Translations under genes and position numbers: made by a program | Shown: positions 25,380 through 34,871 of the stretch, one piece after another | Position numbering within the stretch: the first letter of the stretch is position 1 | Layout: every line of letters starts with the position of its first letter | Source of the DNA: an uncultured Hungatella sp. | GTDB lineage: Bacteria > Bacillota > Clostridia > Lachnospirales > Lachnospiraceae | Assembly: GCA_910588325.1 (NCBI GenBank) | Contig: CAJUPP010000024.1 | Span: 1-43,052 of the forward strand | Direction of reading: 5' to 3' | Length of the DNA: 43,052 nucleotides | The notes under the pieces: model-generated | Databases searched by the model: none | The model's input: only the letters and a program-made list of their open reading frames with translations | What the model was told of the DNA's origin: nothing

Positions 25380-27068
25380 TCAGCTTCCCGGCTGTTCCTT
25401 TCCCCAATGTTCCTTCCCCTGCCGTGCCAGCTCCTTCATCTCCCTGGCATTATCCAACACCGCATCCGTAATCCTGGCTCCGCCCAAAAGCCTTGCCAAT
25501 TCCTTCACCATCTCCTCATCCCCCAGCTTCCGGATCGTGGTAGTGGTATTCCCTCCCGCCGCCGCCTTGGCAATCTCAAAATGTGCATCCGCCATGGCGG
25601 CGATCTGAGGCAGATGGGTAATGCAGATCACCTGATGGTTCCTGGCTATATAAGCCATCTTCTCCGAAACCTTCTGAGCCGTCCGCCCGCTGATTCCCGT
25701 ATCAATCTCATCAAAAATTAAAGACGGGATGTCATCCGTATCTGCCAGAACCGCCTTGATAGCCAGCATGATTCTGGACAGTTCTCCGCCGGAAGCCACA
25801 TCTCCCAGAGGCCGCACAGGAAGCCCCGGATTAGTGGAAATCAGAAATTCCGCCTCATCATATCCTCCTGCCGTATACTGCTTAAGCCTCCGAAACTCCA
25901 TTTCAAACTGAACATCAATAAAATTCAAGTCCTCCAGCCCCCGGCGTATTTCCTTTGTCAAAGCCCTGGCTGCCTTCTTCCTCACCTTGGACAACTGTCC
26001 GCACAAATCCTCCAGTTCATTCCTGGTTACCTCAAACTCCTTCTCCAGCTTTTGCTTTACCAGATCAAAATTATCCAGCTCTTCTAAACGTTTTCTTTTT
26101 TTCTCCAGCTGTTCCTTTATCTCCCCCACCGAATTTCCATATTTGGCCTGCAGATTGTGGATAAAATCCAGCCTTTTCTCCACCTGTTCAAACTGCTCCT
26201 CATCAAAGGAAAACTCATCCATATATCCGGTAATATCATGGGCCACATCACTTAAAATAGCCTCCGCATCAAACAGCTGATCCCGGATTCCCGCCAAAGA
26301 CTCATCATACTCCGCAGCCTGGGCCACCTGTTTTAAAGCCATCCCAATCTGTTCCCCATCAATAGCCTGATAAGCCGCAGACAAACCTTCCATAATCTTC
26401 CGGGCATTTACCATCTTTCGGAAAGAAGCGGTCAGTTCCTCCTCCTCCCCCTCCTTCAGTTTTGCATTGTCCAGCTCCTCAATCTCATACCGCAAAAAAT
26501 CCGCCTCCCTAAGCCGGCTTTCCTGGTCCATATTCATATCATCCAATTTTCCTGAAAGCTCCTGGTATCTGTGATACATTTGGGAAACCTTGTCTTTTAA
26601 CAGTGCGCTTTGGGATTTTACATAACTGTCCAGAATCTGAAGATGCTTTGACTTATACAGCAGAGACTGATGCTCGTGCTGACCATGAATATCAATTAAA
26701 AGGCTGGTAATCTCTTTCAGCCGTCCAGCCGTCACCGTTTCATCGTTTACCTTGCTGACACTGCGGGAGGGCATAATCTTCTTGGAAATAATCAGCGTCC
26801 CGTCCTCCGAAAGCTCTACGTCCAGTTCTTTAAGCCTCTCCCGCTTCTCCTCCTCATCCACGGAAAAAACCAGTTCCACCAAAGCATAATCCGCTCCCTG
26901 ACGTATCATGTCCTTAGACGCTTTTCCCCCTAAAGCCATATTCACCGAACCGATAATAATCGATTTTCCCGCACCGGTCTCCCCTGTCAGAATATTCAGT
27001 CCCTCCGAAAATGAAACTGCCGCCTTCTCAATCAAAGCCAGGTTCTTCACCTGCAAATCCAAAAGCAT
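25380..27068 (-). CDS. recN: DNA repair protein RecN
   Basis: A 562-residue SMC-like ATPase acting early in double-strand-break repair. Walker A is GETGAGKS (29-36); long coiled-coil stretches run from about 150 to 370 (many Glu/Lys/Leu, for example EKKRKRLEELDNFDLVKQ); the C-terminal ABC half has VASGGELSRIMLAIKAVL (signature) and SLIFDEIDTGISG (Walker B), then QVICITHLPQIAAMAD. Length is normal. It follows argR by about 80 bases, as in Bacillus. The ATG has GGGAGG seven bases upstream. Its stop abuts the palindromic element. Confidence 0.97.
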   Translation of the reverse strand: MLLDLQVKNLALIEKAAVSFSEGLNILTGETGAGKSIIIGSVNMALGGKASKDMIRQGADYALVELVFSVDEEEKRERLKELDVELSEDGTLIISKKIMPSRSVSKVNDETVTAGRLKEITSLLIDIHGQHEHQSLLYKSKHLQILDSYVKSQSALLKDKVSQMYHRYQELSGKLDDMNMDQESRLREADFLRYEIEELDNAKLKEGEEEELTASFRKMVNARKIMEGLSAAYQAIDGEQIGMALKQVAQAAEYDESLAGIRDQLFDAEAILSDVAHDITGYMDEFSFDEEQFEQVEKRLDFIHNLQAKYGNSVGEIKEQLEKKRKRLEELDNFDLVKQKLEKEFEVTRNELEDLCGQLSKVRKKAARALTKEIRRGLEDLNFIDVQFEMEFRRLKQYTAGGYDEAEFLISTNPGLPVRPLGDVASGGELSRIMLAIKAVLADTDDIPSLIFDEIDTGISGRTAQKVSEKMAYIARNHQVICITHLPQIAAMADAHFEIAKAAAGGNTTTTIRKLGDEEMVKELARLLGGARITDAVLDNAREMKELARQGKEHWGKEQPGS

Positions 27069-27149
27069 CCAAATACCTCCCTTCTCATCTTGCGCCGTAC
27101 GCCACAGGCCGCTTTTTCAGCTGTATTGTAACAATTCAATCGTTGTTGT

Positions 27150-27602
27150 TCACTCCTCTTCTAACAGCTTTCGAATCTTGTCCATCACCAGAATCGTGTC
27201 ATCCACGCTTCGTGCCGCACACATAATGGTATCATCCCCGGCAATGCATCCTACAATCTCATGGAAATGAATGGCGTCCAGCGCCGCCGCCACTGCCATC
27301 GCCATGCCGGTTCCCGTCTTAATCACCAGAATATTCTGTGCCATATCCATAGACACAAACCCGTCCTTCAGCACCCGAATATATTTATCACTAAAGGATT
27401 TAGAACTCTGAACCACCACATAACGCTGTTTCCCGTTTTCCGATGGAACCTTTGACAGCCGCAGTTCCCGTATATCCCTGGAAACCGTAGCCTGGGTCAC
27501 CCGGTAACCTGCCTTATTTAAGTAATCTGCCAGTTCCTCCTGAGTCTCAATCTCATATTTTCCAATCAGTTCTACAATCTTGCTGTGCCGTTCAACTTTC
27601 AC
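27150..27602 (-). CDS. argR: Arginine repressor ArgR/AhrC
   Basis: A 150-residue arginine-responsive regulator. The N-terminal winged helix (RHSKIVELIGKYEIETQEEL, then VTQATVSRDIRELRL) binds DNA; the C-terminal half has the hexamerisation and arginine-binding motif HEIVGCIAGDDTIMCAARS, with the adjacent Asp residues that contact arginine. It starts with GTG at 27602 after GAGGT. It controls arginine synthesis and breakdown genes, none of which lie here; its place before recN is conserved in Firmicutes. Confidence 0.97.
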   Translation of the reverse strand: MKVERHSKIVELIGKYEIETQEELADYLNKAGYRVTQATVSRDIRELRLSKVPSENGKQRYVVVQSSKSFSDKYIRVLKDGFVSMDMAQNILVIKTGTGMAMAVAAALDAIHFHEIVGCIAGDDTIMCAARSVDDTILVMDKIRKLLEEE

Positions 27603-27684
27603 TGTCTATAACCTCATTTCTCCCGCCAGGCCCCGCTTTCAGTTACCCGGTCTTTATTCCATCTTGCGCAGGCTGTATGCCGCT

Positions 27685-28605
27685 CTATATCCCCGCCAGC
27701 TTACTGCGAAGATTATCCAAAAATGACCCTGCCCTCAGCTTCACCAGAACCGTCTCCGTCTCCGACCGCTCAATCCTTAAGCAGTCCCCCACATTCAGGT
27801 GAACAAACGTATCCCCGTCAAACACCGCCGCCTGTCCCTCATCCTCACTTCCAAGAACCTCTATCTCAATCAAATCCTCCGACGACAGCACAATGCTCCT
27901 GCCATTCAGCGCATGAGAGCAAATCGGCGTCAAAATCGTCATCCTGGCCGTAGGCTCCACAATCGGCCCGCCTGCCGACAAATTATACGCCGTAGAACCT
28001 GTAGGCGTCGCCACAATCATCCCGTCCGCCTGATACTGATGCAGCGCCTCCCCATTCACGAACACCCGCAGCTTCAAAAGCCTGAGCATCTCTCTCCTGG
28101 CAATCACCACCTCATTCAGCGCCAGATCCTCTTTCACGGTCTCTCCATGCCTCAGCACGGTCCCTTTCAGCATCATCCTTTTCTCCAACCGAAACTGCCC
28201 GCCAATCAAATCATCCAAAAGCCCCTCCATTTCCTCCTGCTGTCCCACCTGAGTCAAATATCCCAGATTCCCCAGATTCACCCCCAGCATAGGAATTCGT
28301 CTCCCCGCCAGATCCCTGGCCGCCTGAATCAAAGTCCCGTCTCCCCCCAGTGTAATCACACACTGCGTTTCCTCCGGAACCCGGCAGGCATCCGTATACC
28401 GAAACCTCCCTTTCTCCCCTGACTCTCCAATCTCTCCCCCGGCACTCTCACACTGTTTCTTTCCCCAACCTCCCTCTATCTCCTCCCCCTGAATCAGGCA
28501 CCGGCACCCCTGCCCCTGAAGATAGTCCCGAATCTTCCCCGCCATCTCCAAAGCCCCATCCTTCTGAGGATTCAAAATCAGATAAAATCTCTCCATCCCT
28601 GTCAT
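27685..28605 (-). CDS. nadK: NAD kinase
   Basis: A 306-residue cytoplasmic kinase making NADP from NAD and ATP. The GGDGT motif is at residues 87-91 (VITLGGDGTLIQAARD); downstream are GVNLGNLGYL, ALNEVVIAR and TPTGSTAYNLSAGGPIV, all typical. A Gly/Glu-rich stretch at about 39-68, ahead of GGDGT, is longer than in E. coli NadK and low in complexity. The ATG at 28605 follows AAGGGG at six bases; the ATG three codons later is possible. It lies between tlyA and argR, an arrangement usual in Clostridia. Confidence 0.95.
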   Translation of the reverse strand: MTGMERFYLILNPQKDGALEMAGKIRDYLQGQGCRCLIQGEEIEGGWGKKQCESAGGEIGESGEKGRFRYTDACRVPEETQCVITLGGDGTLIQAARDLAGRRIPMLGVNLGNLGYLTQVGQQEEMEGLLDDLIGGQFRLEKRMMLKGTVLRHGETVKEDLALNEVVIARREMLRLLKLRVFVNGEALHQYQADGMIVATPTGSTAYNLSAGGPIVEPTARMTILTPICSHALNGRSIVLSSEDLIEIEVLGSEDEGQAAVFDGDTFVHLNVGDCLRIERSETETVLVKLRAGSFLDNLRSKLAGI

Positions 28606-28746
28606 CTCTCACCCCTTATGTACTACGCCTGTCACTCCCCATATGCTATCCTATCTGCTATCTTAAGATTTCTGACTCCGAACCCCGTAAACCCGCAGGA
28701 ATTCTTTCCGGAGCATACCTCCCGCCCCATCCCTTTGTACTTCCTC

Positions 28747-29547
28747 CTACCTCAACATCTCATGGGCCTTATCCACCACACCCTTCACATCCACCCACAT
28801 CTGCGTCTGTTCCTCGGATGGACAATTCTGCAGATACAGCAGATACTCAATATTCCCCTCAGGTCCCTTAACAGGGGAAAACTCCAGATTCAGCACCCCA
28901 AATCCAATCTCCCTCCCATAGGAAATCACTGCCTCTATCACTTCCGCGTGGGTGCTCTTCTCCCGAACCACCCCTTTCTTCCCAACCTTTTCTCTTCCGG
29001 CTTCAAACTGAGGCTTAATCAGGCATACAACTTGTCCGTCCTCTGTCAGAAGCTTCTTAACCGGCTCTAAAACCTTAGTCAGAGAAATAAACGACACATC
29101 AATCGAAGCAAACTGAATCCTGTCCTGCACATCCGCCTCTGTCACATACCGGATATTGGTCTTCTCCATACAGACCACCCTCTCATCGTTCCTCAGCTTC
29201 CACGCCAGCTGTCCATGCCCCACATCCACGGCATAGACCTTCACCGCCCCGTTCTGCAGCATACAATCCGTAAATCCCCCGGTAGAAGCTCCCACGTCCA
29301 TACAGACCGTCCCGTCCAGAGACAATCCAAAACAGGTCACAGCCTTTTCCAGTTTCAGCCCTCCCCGGCTGACATAGGGAAGCGTATTCCCTTTCACCTC
29401 AACAGAGACCGTGTCCTCAAACATTGTCCCTGCCTTATCCTCCTTCTGTCCGTCCACATACACCACTCCGGCCATAATAACCGCCTTAGCTTTCTCCCTG
29501 GACTGTGCCAGATTCCGCTTCACCAAAAGTACATCCAGTCGTTCTTT
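28747..29547 (-). CDS. tlyA: TlyA-family rRNA methyltransferase
   Basis: A 266-residue protein with an N-terminal S4 RNA-binding domain (MKERLDVLLVKRNLAQSREK, residues 1-60) and a Rossmann methyltransferase fold (VCMDVGASTGGFTDCMLQNG, then VYAVDVGHGQL). The family 2'-O-methylates rRNA; the B. subtilis homologue YqxC occupies the same locus. The ATG at 29547 has GAGGGG upstream and lies 62 bases inside the 3' end of dxs, so translation is probably coupled. Membership is sure, the exact rRNA target is not. Confidence 0.93.
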   Translation of the reverse strand, partial: KERLDVLLVKRNLAQSREKAKAVIMAGVVYVDGQKEDKAGTMFEDTVSVEVKGNTLPYVSRGGLKLEKAVTCFGLSLDGTVCMDVGASTGGFTDCMLQNGAVKVYAVDVGHGQLAWKLRNDERVVCMEKTNIRYVTEADVQDRIQFASIDVSFISLTKVLEPVKKLLTEDGQVVCLIKPQFEAGREKVGKKGVVREKSTHAEVIEAVISYGREIGFGVLNLEFSPVKGPEGNIEYLLYLQNCPSEEQTQMWVDVKGVVDKAHEMLR

Positions 29548-31435
29548 CATCAGGCCCCTCTTTCCCGTCCCCGTTATCCGCAAACCCGTTCTCCCTCATC
29601 TTACGGATAATGGAATCGCTGTCTATTCCCAATGTCTCCCGCAGCAAAGATACATTGCCATGCTCCACATAAGCATCCGGCAGTGCAATATTCAGCACTT
29701 TTACCTGGGGATAGTGCTCATGCACATAAGTCAAAACCTGCAGCCCAAAACCGCCCTGGAGAACATTCTCCTCCAGAGTCACCAGATACTCATGAGTCTT
29801 TGCCAGACAATCCACCAGTTCAAAATCCACAGGCTTGATAAAACGCCCGTTAGCCAGAGTCACATCCATTCCCTCTGCGTTCAGCTTGTCCCGGATATGC
29901 TCAGCCGTGCTGACCATACTCCCTACGGCCAGCAGCGCAAGGCCCTTTCCCTGATACAGAATCTCACCTTTTCCGTACTCAATGGGCGCACGAAACTCTT
30001 TAAGCCCCCGATAAGCCGTTCCCCTGGGATACCGGATGGCAATAGGCCCGTCATAACGAACGGCAAACTCCATCTCCTGACGCAGTTCCCACAGATTTTT
30101 GGGAGCCAGAACACTCATATTGGGAATCGACGTTAAGTACGAAAGGTCAAAGATTCCCTGGTGAGTCTCCCCGTCGCTTCCCACAAGTCCCGCCCGGTCA
30201 ACTGCAAACACTACCGGAAGATTCTGGAGGCAGACATCATGGACAATCTGGTCATAGCCTCTCTGAAGAAACGACGAATACACTGCCACCACAGGCTTTA
30301 ACCCAGCCGCAGCCATCCCCGCCGCGCTGGTTACCCCGTGCTGTTCCGCAATTCCCACATCAAAAAAACGCTGGGGAAACATTTTCTGAAACCGTTTCAG
30401 GCCGGTCCCGTCAGGCATGGCCGCCGTAACCGCCACTATCCTTTCATCTTTCTCAGCCAGATGACACAGTTCTTTCGAAAAAATCTCCGTATAAGAAGGA
30501 TATACCTTCTCACTCTTCGGTTTCCCTGTTTTCACATTAAAAGGCTCCACTCCATGAAACCGTTCCGGATATTTCTCCGCCGGGGCATACCCCTTTCCCT
30601 TCTTCGTCAGCACATGCACCAGCACCGCATGGTTCAGCTTTCTCGCCTCTTTTAAAACCCTGCACAACTGCTTCAAGTCATGGCCGTCCACAGGTCCCAG
30701 ATAGGTGATTCCCATATTTTCAAACAACATTCCCGGAATCAAAAGCTGCTTAATTCCCTGTTTTGTCCGGCTGATTTTATCGATTATCTTTGGTCCGGCC
30801 ACAGGAATCCTCTCCAGCATGTTGGTTACATTCTTTTTAAAGTCATTGTATCCGTCTCCGGTACGGATACTGCTTAAATACCTGGACATTCCTCCTACAT
30901 TCTCGGAGATGGACATCTCATTATCATTTAATATGATGATAAAATTCCGTTCTATTCTGGCCGCATTGTTCAGTGCCTCATAAGCCATGCCTCCAGTCAG
31001 TGCTCCGTCTCCGATAATCGATACCACACGGTAGTCTTCCCCTCTCAAATCCCTGGCAAGGGCCATCCCAAGGCCTGCCGAGATGGACGTGGAACTGTGC
31101 CCGGTGTTAAATGCATCGCAGGGACTTTCCTTTGTCTTTGGAAATCCGCTGATACCGCCGAACTGACGCAGCTCATCAAAGGAATCTTTTCTTCCGCTTA
31201 ATATTTTGTGAGTATAAGCCTGATGTCCCACATCCCAGATAATCTTATCCTTCGGAAGATCAAAGATCCGGTAAATCGCCATGGTCAGCTCTACGACACC
31301 CAGGTTTGATGCCAGATGTCCCCCTGTAGTACTGATTTTCTCAATCAGAAAATCTCTGATTTCCTGTGCCAGCTGTGCCAGTTCTTCCTCATTTAAGGCC
31401 TTGATATCCTGAGGCCCGTTTATCCTCTCTAACAT
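29486..31435 (-). CDS. dxs: 1-deoxy-D-xylulose-5-phosphate synthase
   Basis: A 649-residue thiamine-diphosphate enzyme that condenses pyruvate and glyceraldehyde 3-phosphate in the first step of the MEP isoprenoid pathway. Motifs are GGHLASNLGVVELT, DVGHQAYTHKIL, VSIIGDGALTGGMAYEALNN (ThDP/Mg site), DRAGLVGSDGETHQG and the transketolase C-terminal domain with LEENVLQGGFG. The start MLERINGPQDIKAL (31435) is chosen because homologues begin there; the frame opens 20 codons earlier at 31495, and neither start has an ideal Shine-Dalgarno. The last ~35 residues (DNGDGKEGPDERTTGC onward) exceed the usual end and overlap tlyA. It lies 3' of ispA, so two isoprenoid steps are linked. Confidence 0.96.
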   Translation of the reverse strand: MLERINGPQDIKALNEEELAQLAQEIRDFLIEKISTTGGHLASNLGVVELTMAIYRIFDLPKDKIIWDVGHQAYTHKILSGRKDSFDELRQFGGISGFPKTKESPCDAFNTGHSSTSISAGLGMALARDLRGEDYRVVSIIGDGALTGGMAYEALNNAARIERNFIIILNDNEMSISENVGGMSRYLSSIRTGDGYNDFKKNVTNMLERIPVAGPKIIDKISRTKQGIKQLLIPGMLFENMGITYLGPVDGHDLKQLCRVLKEARKLNHAVLVHVLTKKGKGYAPAEKYPERFHGVEPFNVKTGKPKSEKVYPSYTEIFSKELCHLAEKDERIVAVTAAMPDGTGLKRFQKMFPQRFFDVGIAEQHGVTSAAGMAAAGLKPVVAVYSSFLQRGYDQIVHDVCLQNLPVVFAVDRAGLVGSDGETHQGIFDLSYLTSIPNMSVLAPKNLWELRQEMEFAVRYDGPIAIRYPRGTAYRGLKEFRAPIEYGKGEILYQGKGLALLAVGSMVSTAEHIRDKLNAEGMDVTLANGRFIKPVDFELVDCLAKTHEYLVTLEENVLQGGFGLQVLTYVHEHYPQVKVLNIALPDAYVEHGNVSLLRETLGIDSDSIIRKMRENGFADNGDGKEGPDERTTGCTFGEAESGTVQGES

Positions 31436-31499
31436 AGCGTTTATTCCTATCTGCCTTAAGTTTTTACAGCTGTCTGCTCCAATCACAGCTGCCATTTTT

Positions 31500-32390
31500 C
31501 TACTTTTCCCTGTTCACCAGCATCATAATCAAAGCTCGCAAAAATCCGTGTTCTCCCGGAAGACCCTCCAGCCCTTCCACTGCCTCCCTTGACAGGCTGT
31601 CCACTGCCTTCCTGGCATCCTCCATTCCATACAGTGTGACATACGTTGTCTTATGGTTTTTTTCGTCACTGAGCACCGGTTTCCCCAGCACTTCCTGGCT
31701 GCTGGTTACGTCCAGAATGTCATCCTGAATCTGAAATGCCTTTCCCACACAGGAAGCAATTCGTTCCACAGTCTTAACCTGTTTCTCATCTGCACCTGCC
31801 AAAATCGCTCCAATCATCATGGATGCTTCCAGCAGCGCTCCTGTTTTTAAGCGGTAGACAAAGTCCAGCTGCTCCTTTGTCATAGGTTTTCCAGTCAGTT
31901 CCACATCTGTGGTCTCTCCTCCGATCATGCCGTAGATGCCTGATTTTTCCGCCAAAATCCCCATACACCTTCCTACTGCCCTGGCATCTTTTGTAAATGC
32001 CAGCGCTTTGGCGGCAGTCTCAAAGGCATACCCGTATAGACCGTCCCCTGCCAACACTGCCATATCATAGCCAAATTTTACCCAGGTCGTATCCCGCCCT
32101 CTGCGGAGCCTGTCGTTGTCAATACAGGGCAGGTCATCATGAACCAGGGAAAAGGTGTGAATCATCTCTATGGCTGCCATAAAGGGCTCCACTTCCCGGC
32201 CGCGTCCTCCAAGCATCCGATAAACTTCTCTCATAAACAGAGGCCTTAAACGCTTTCCCCCTGCCTTCATGCTATAATTCATGGCCGCCGTCAGACTTTT
32301 GGACTGCCCTTCCTCATCAGGCAGGTAACCGGTTATCACCTGCTCCACCTCGTTTGTATATTGTATCAGAAGTTCTTTAGAATTGTCCAC
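31500..32390 (-). CDS. ispA: Polyprenyl (farnesyl/geranylgeranyl) diphosphate synthase
   Basis: A 296-residue short-chain prenyltransferase that builds C15 (possibly C20) prenyl diphosphates from IPP and DMAPP. The first Asp-rich motif is DDLPCIDND (85-93), with GGKRLRP before it, RLRRGRDTTW after it and the second motif DDILD in FQIQDDILDVT. Length and spacing match bacterial IspA. It overlaps the end of xseB by 14 bases and is followed by dxs, the Bacillus-like order. Chain length cannot be settled from sequence alone. Confidence 0.95.
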   Translation of the reverse strand: MDNSKELLIQYTNEVEQVITGYLPDEEGQSKSLTAAMNYSMKAGGKRLRPLFMREVYRMLGGRGREVEPFMAAIEMIHTFSLVHDDLPCIDNDRLRRGRDTTWVKFGYDMAVLAGDGLYGYAFETAAKALAFTKDARAVGRCMGILAEKSGIYGMIGGETTDVELTGKPMTKEQLDFVYRLKTGALLEASMMIGAILAGADEKQVKTVERIASCVGKAFQIQDDILDVTSSQEVLGKPVLSDEKNHKTTYVTLYGMEDARKAVDSLSREAVEGLEGLPGEHGFLRALIMMLVNREK

Positions 32391-32664
32391 TCTGCCCTTC
32401 CTCCGACAAAATCTCTATTTTCTTTTCCACCTTTTCAATCTTCTCACTGCACGTCTTTACCATCTTCATGCCTGCCTCAAACAGAGCAAAGGTGTCCTCC
32501 AGGGAACTGTCCCTGTCCTCCATCTTCTCTATGATGACTTCCAGTTCTTTCAATGTCTCCTCTATGGACAGGCTTTTCTCTTCCAAAACCTGCTGCTTAG
32601 TCTCCGCAGAATCGCCGCCATTATATTCCAACTCTTTGTTATCATCCCTCACGTTCATTCTCAC
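32377..32664 (-). CDS. xseB: Exodeoxyribonuclease VII small subunit
   Basis: A 95-residue helical protein, the small subunit of exonuclease VII. The core SIEETLKELEVIIEKMEDRD then SSLEDTFALFEAGMKMVKTC is the family signature. It has an N-terminal extension of about 30 charged residues compared with E. coli XseB. The frame begins with GTG at 32664; the ATG two codons later (32658) may be the true start. It lies just after xseA and overlaps ispA. Confidence 0.93.
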   Translation of the reverse strand: MRMNVRDDNKELEYNGGDSAETKQQVLEEKSLSIEETLKELEVIIEKMEDRDSSLEDTFALFEAGMKMVKTCSEKIEKVEKKIEILSEEGQSGQF

Positions 32665-32670
32665 CCTGCC

Positions 32671-33864
32671 TTAAGTAATGGTTACTATCTGGGTTTTCAC
32701 TTTTCCATCCCTTAAACGGACATCCAGGTGCCGACCCACTTCCAGTCCCTTTACGGACTCCACTCTGGTACCTGCCTCATCTGTCACAAATCCAAATCCC
32801 CGGCTCAGCTTTTCAAGCGGGGACAATCCGTGAAGCCTTCCGCCAAGCAGAGCCAGCTGATGCTTCCTGTCCAGCAGACGCCTGTCCACAATTGCCTTCA
32901 TCTGCTCTTCCATATCCGTCACACGCTGCCGGTACTCATTCATCTGCCGCTCCGGATGGTGCATCAAAAGCCTCATCCTGCACTGCTCTATCTGATATTT
33001 CTTTCTCTCCAGGCTTCTTGCCATCCCTCTGGTAAGGGCCTCACGAATCACCTGAAGCTGTCCTTCAAACTGTCTGTAATCGAATACTGCCAATTCTGCC
33101 GCCGCCGATGGCGTAGGCGCCCGCAAATCCGCCACATAATCCGCAATGGTCACATCCGTCTCATGTCCCACCGCAGAAATCACCGGTGTCTGGCAATCGA
33201 AAATAGCCCTTGCCACAATCTCTTCATTAAATGCCCACAAGTCCTCAATGGAACCGCCGCCTCTCCCTACAATCATCACGTCCAGCCCCATGGCATCTAA
33301 GGTCTCGATTCCTTTTACAATGCTTAATTTGGCATTCTCCCCCTGTACCAGCGCCGGATAGAGAATCAGCTGTACATATGGATTTCGCCGCTTTGATATG
33401 TTTATAATATCCTGTATGGCGGCTCCGGTGCTGGCCGTCACAATTCCTACGGTTTTTGCGTATTTGGGAATGGGCTGCTTATACTCTGCCGCAAACATCC
33501 CCATATCTTCCAGTTCATTCCTAAGCTTCTGGAAACGCTCAAACAAATCTCCTACGCCGTCCCGCTTAATCTCCTTTGCATACAGCTGGTATTTGCCGTC
33601 CCTCTCATAGACATCAATGGTTCCTGACACCACCACCTGCTGTCCTTCCCGAAGCTGAAAATCAAGCCCTTTTCTCTGGCCTGCAAACATCACGGCAGAT
33701 AAGGTTCCTGACTTGTCCTTAAGTGTAAAATAAATATGTCCCGACGTATGGTATTTGCAGTTGGATACCTCCCCCCGCACACTGATGCGGTTTAAAAGAA
33801 AATCCTGGACAAACATATTCTTAATATATGAATTTACCTGGGTAACCGAATACACATTTGCCAT
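32671..33864 (-). CDS. xseA: Exodeoxyribonuclease VII large subunit
   Basis: A 397-residue catalytic subunit of exonuclease VII, which degrades single-stranded DNA from both ends. An N-terminal OB fold (VRGEVSNCKYHTSGHIYFTL) is followed by the catalytic region with GIVTASTGAAIQDI, VGRGGGSIEDLWAFN and TPVISAVGHETDVTIADYVADLRAPTPSAAAEL, then a coiled-coil region and a C-terminal GFGFVTDEAG segment. It starts two bases after the nusB stop, and xseB follows, so the subunits are co-translated. Confidence 0.97.
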   Translation of the reverse strand: MANVYSVTQVNSYIKNMFVQDFLLNRISVRGEVSNCKYHTSGHIYFTLKDKSGTLSAVMFAGQRKGLDFQLREGQQVVVSGTIDVYERDGKYQLYAKEIKRDGVGDLFERFQKLRNELEDMGMFAAEYKQPIPKYAKTVGIVTASTGAAIQDIINISKRRNPYVQLILYPALVQGENAKLSIVKGIETLDAMGLDVMIVGRGGGSIEDLWAFNEEIVARAIFDCQTPVISAVGHETDVTIADYVADLRAPTPSAAAELAVFDYRQFEGQLQVIREALTRGMARSLERKKYQIEQCRMRLLMHHPERQMNEYRQRVTDMEEQMKAIVDRRLLDRKHQLALLGGRLHGLSPLEKLSRGFGFVTDEAGTRVESVKGLEVGRHLDVRLRDGKVKTQIVTIT

Positions 33865-33866
33865 AA

Positions 33867-34328
33867 TCAGCCTGTCTCCTGGCCGGAGACCAACTTTGCA
33901 AGGACTCCGTTAATGAATGCAGGAGACTCCTTCTGTCCAAACTTCTTGGCAAGCTCCACCGCTTCGTTAATAGCCACCTTCTCTGGTATCTCCTGATCAT
34001 AAAGCATCTCAAACAGTGCCAGACGAAGAATTGTCAAATCCACTTTCCCCATCCGCTTCGTCTTCCAGCCCTGTGCCACCTCATTGATTCTGCCGTCCAG
34101 CTCCGAAAGTTTCCCTATCACTGCCTCCGATTTCTGAAGCAGATACTGGTGGTCTTTCTCATCGAACTCTGCCTGATGAAGAATATTTAAGACTCCCTCC
34201 GGCGTTGTCTCATCCTCCTGGGGCAATTCAAAATAGCAACCTAACTGTTCTTTCGTCTCCTCCGCCGGATAAAAGTCTGCGCAGAACAGCATCTTAAAAC
34301 AGTGCTCGCGCAATTCTCTTCTGGTCAT
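33867..34328 (-). CDS. nusB: Transcription antitermination factor NusB
   Basis: A 153-residue all-helical protein that binds boxA RNA with NusE during rRNA antitermination. Signatures are RRELREHCFKMLF at the N-terminus and the C-terminal LRLALFEMLYDQEIPEKVAI then NEAVELAKKFGQKESPAFIN GVL. A glutamate-rich insertion around residues 28-60 is usual in Clostridia. The ATG has AAAAGGAGGGCAGAGT before it. First of the nusB-xseA-xseB-ispA-dxs-tlyA-nadK-argR-recN series. Confidence 0.96.
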   Translation of the reverse strand: MTRRELREHCFKMLFCADFYPAEETKEQLGCYFELPQEDETTPEGVLNILHQAEFDEKDHQYLLQKSEAVIGKLSELDGRINEVAQGWKTKRMGKVDLTILRLALFEMLYDQEIPEKVAINEAVELAKKFGQKESPAFINGVLAKLVSGQETG

Positions 34329-34406
34329 ACTCTGCCCTCCTTTTGAATCGGCGTGCGCCGCTTCGCGTCACCCGCCATGTCGTCGGAACGTTTCTCCTCA
34401 TATGGC

Positions 34407-34440
34407 AAAAGCGCAGCCGCTTGAGGCAGCTGCGTCTTTT
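34407..34440 (-). terminator. Terminator after the Asp23 gene
   Basis: Arms AAAAGCGCAGCCGC and GGCAGCTGCGTCTTTT around TTGA, just after the Asp23/Gls24 stop. T's follow the stem on the minus strand, so the Asp23 gene is probably transcribed apart from nusB. Confidence 0.7.
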
Positions 34441-34453
34441 GGCCTTCCTGGCA

Positions 34454-34837
34454 TTATTCCTCTTCCATCGTCACACTTGCAATCTTGATGTTTACATCCA
34501 GAACATTCAGTCCTGTCATATTCTCAATCGCGCTTTTTACCTTTTCCTGAACTTTCTCGGATACATCCGGTATATTGTAGCCATACTTCATATTCAGGGA
34601 TAAATCCACGGAAACGTGCTCCTCTGTCACATCTACCTTAACTCCTTTGGACAGATTCTTCATCCCCAGCTTGCCAACCAGCTCATTGGTAATATTCCCG
34701 GCCATGGAATCCACGCCTTCCACCTCCGTCGCTGCCAGTCCTGCGATAATGGCTACCACCTCGTCTGCAATCTGTACTTCCCCGATTTTATCTTTTTCAT
34801 ATACTTTATGAGTATTTCTGCTTTCCATCTCTTCCAC
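34454..34837 (-). CDS. Asp23/Gls24 family envelope stress protein
   Basis: A 127-residue Asp23/Gls24 protein like B. subtilis YqhY, which sits at the same place before nusB. The family core is visible: GEVQIADEVVAIIAGLAATEVEGVDSM, then VKVDVTEEHVSVDLSLNMKYGYNIPDVSEKVQEKVKSAIENMTGLNV. The family is tied to envelope stress and, for YqhY, to control of acetyl-CoA carboxylase; accBC is absent here. The GTG at 34837 has GAGGAGG eight bases upstream, favouring it over the ATG three codons later. Own promoter and terminator are predicted. Confidence 0.92.
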   Translation of the reverse strand: MEEMESRNTHKVYEKDKIGEVQIADEVVAIIAGLAATEVEGVDSMAGNITNELVGKLGMKNLSKGVKVDVTEEHVSVDLSLNMKYGYNIPDVSEKVQEKVKSAIENMTGLNVLDVNIKIASVTMEEE

Positions 34838-34871
34838 AACAAATACCTCCTCACATATCTATAATAGCCCT

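Noticed and set aside
27723..28422. Long plus-strand frames opposite nadK
   Set aside because: They are Pro/Ser/Arg/His-rich shadows produced by the purine-rich nadK coding strand.
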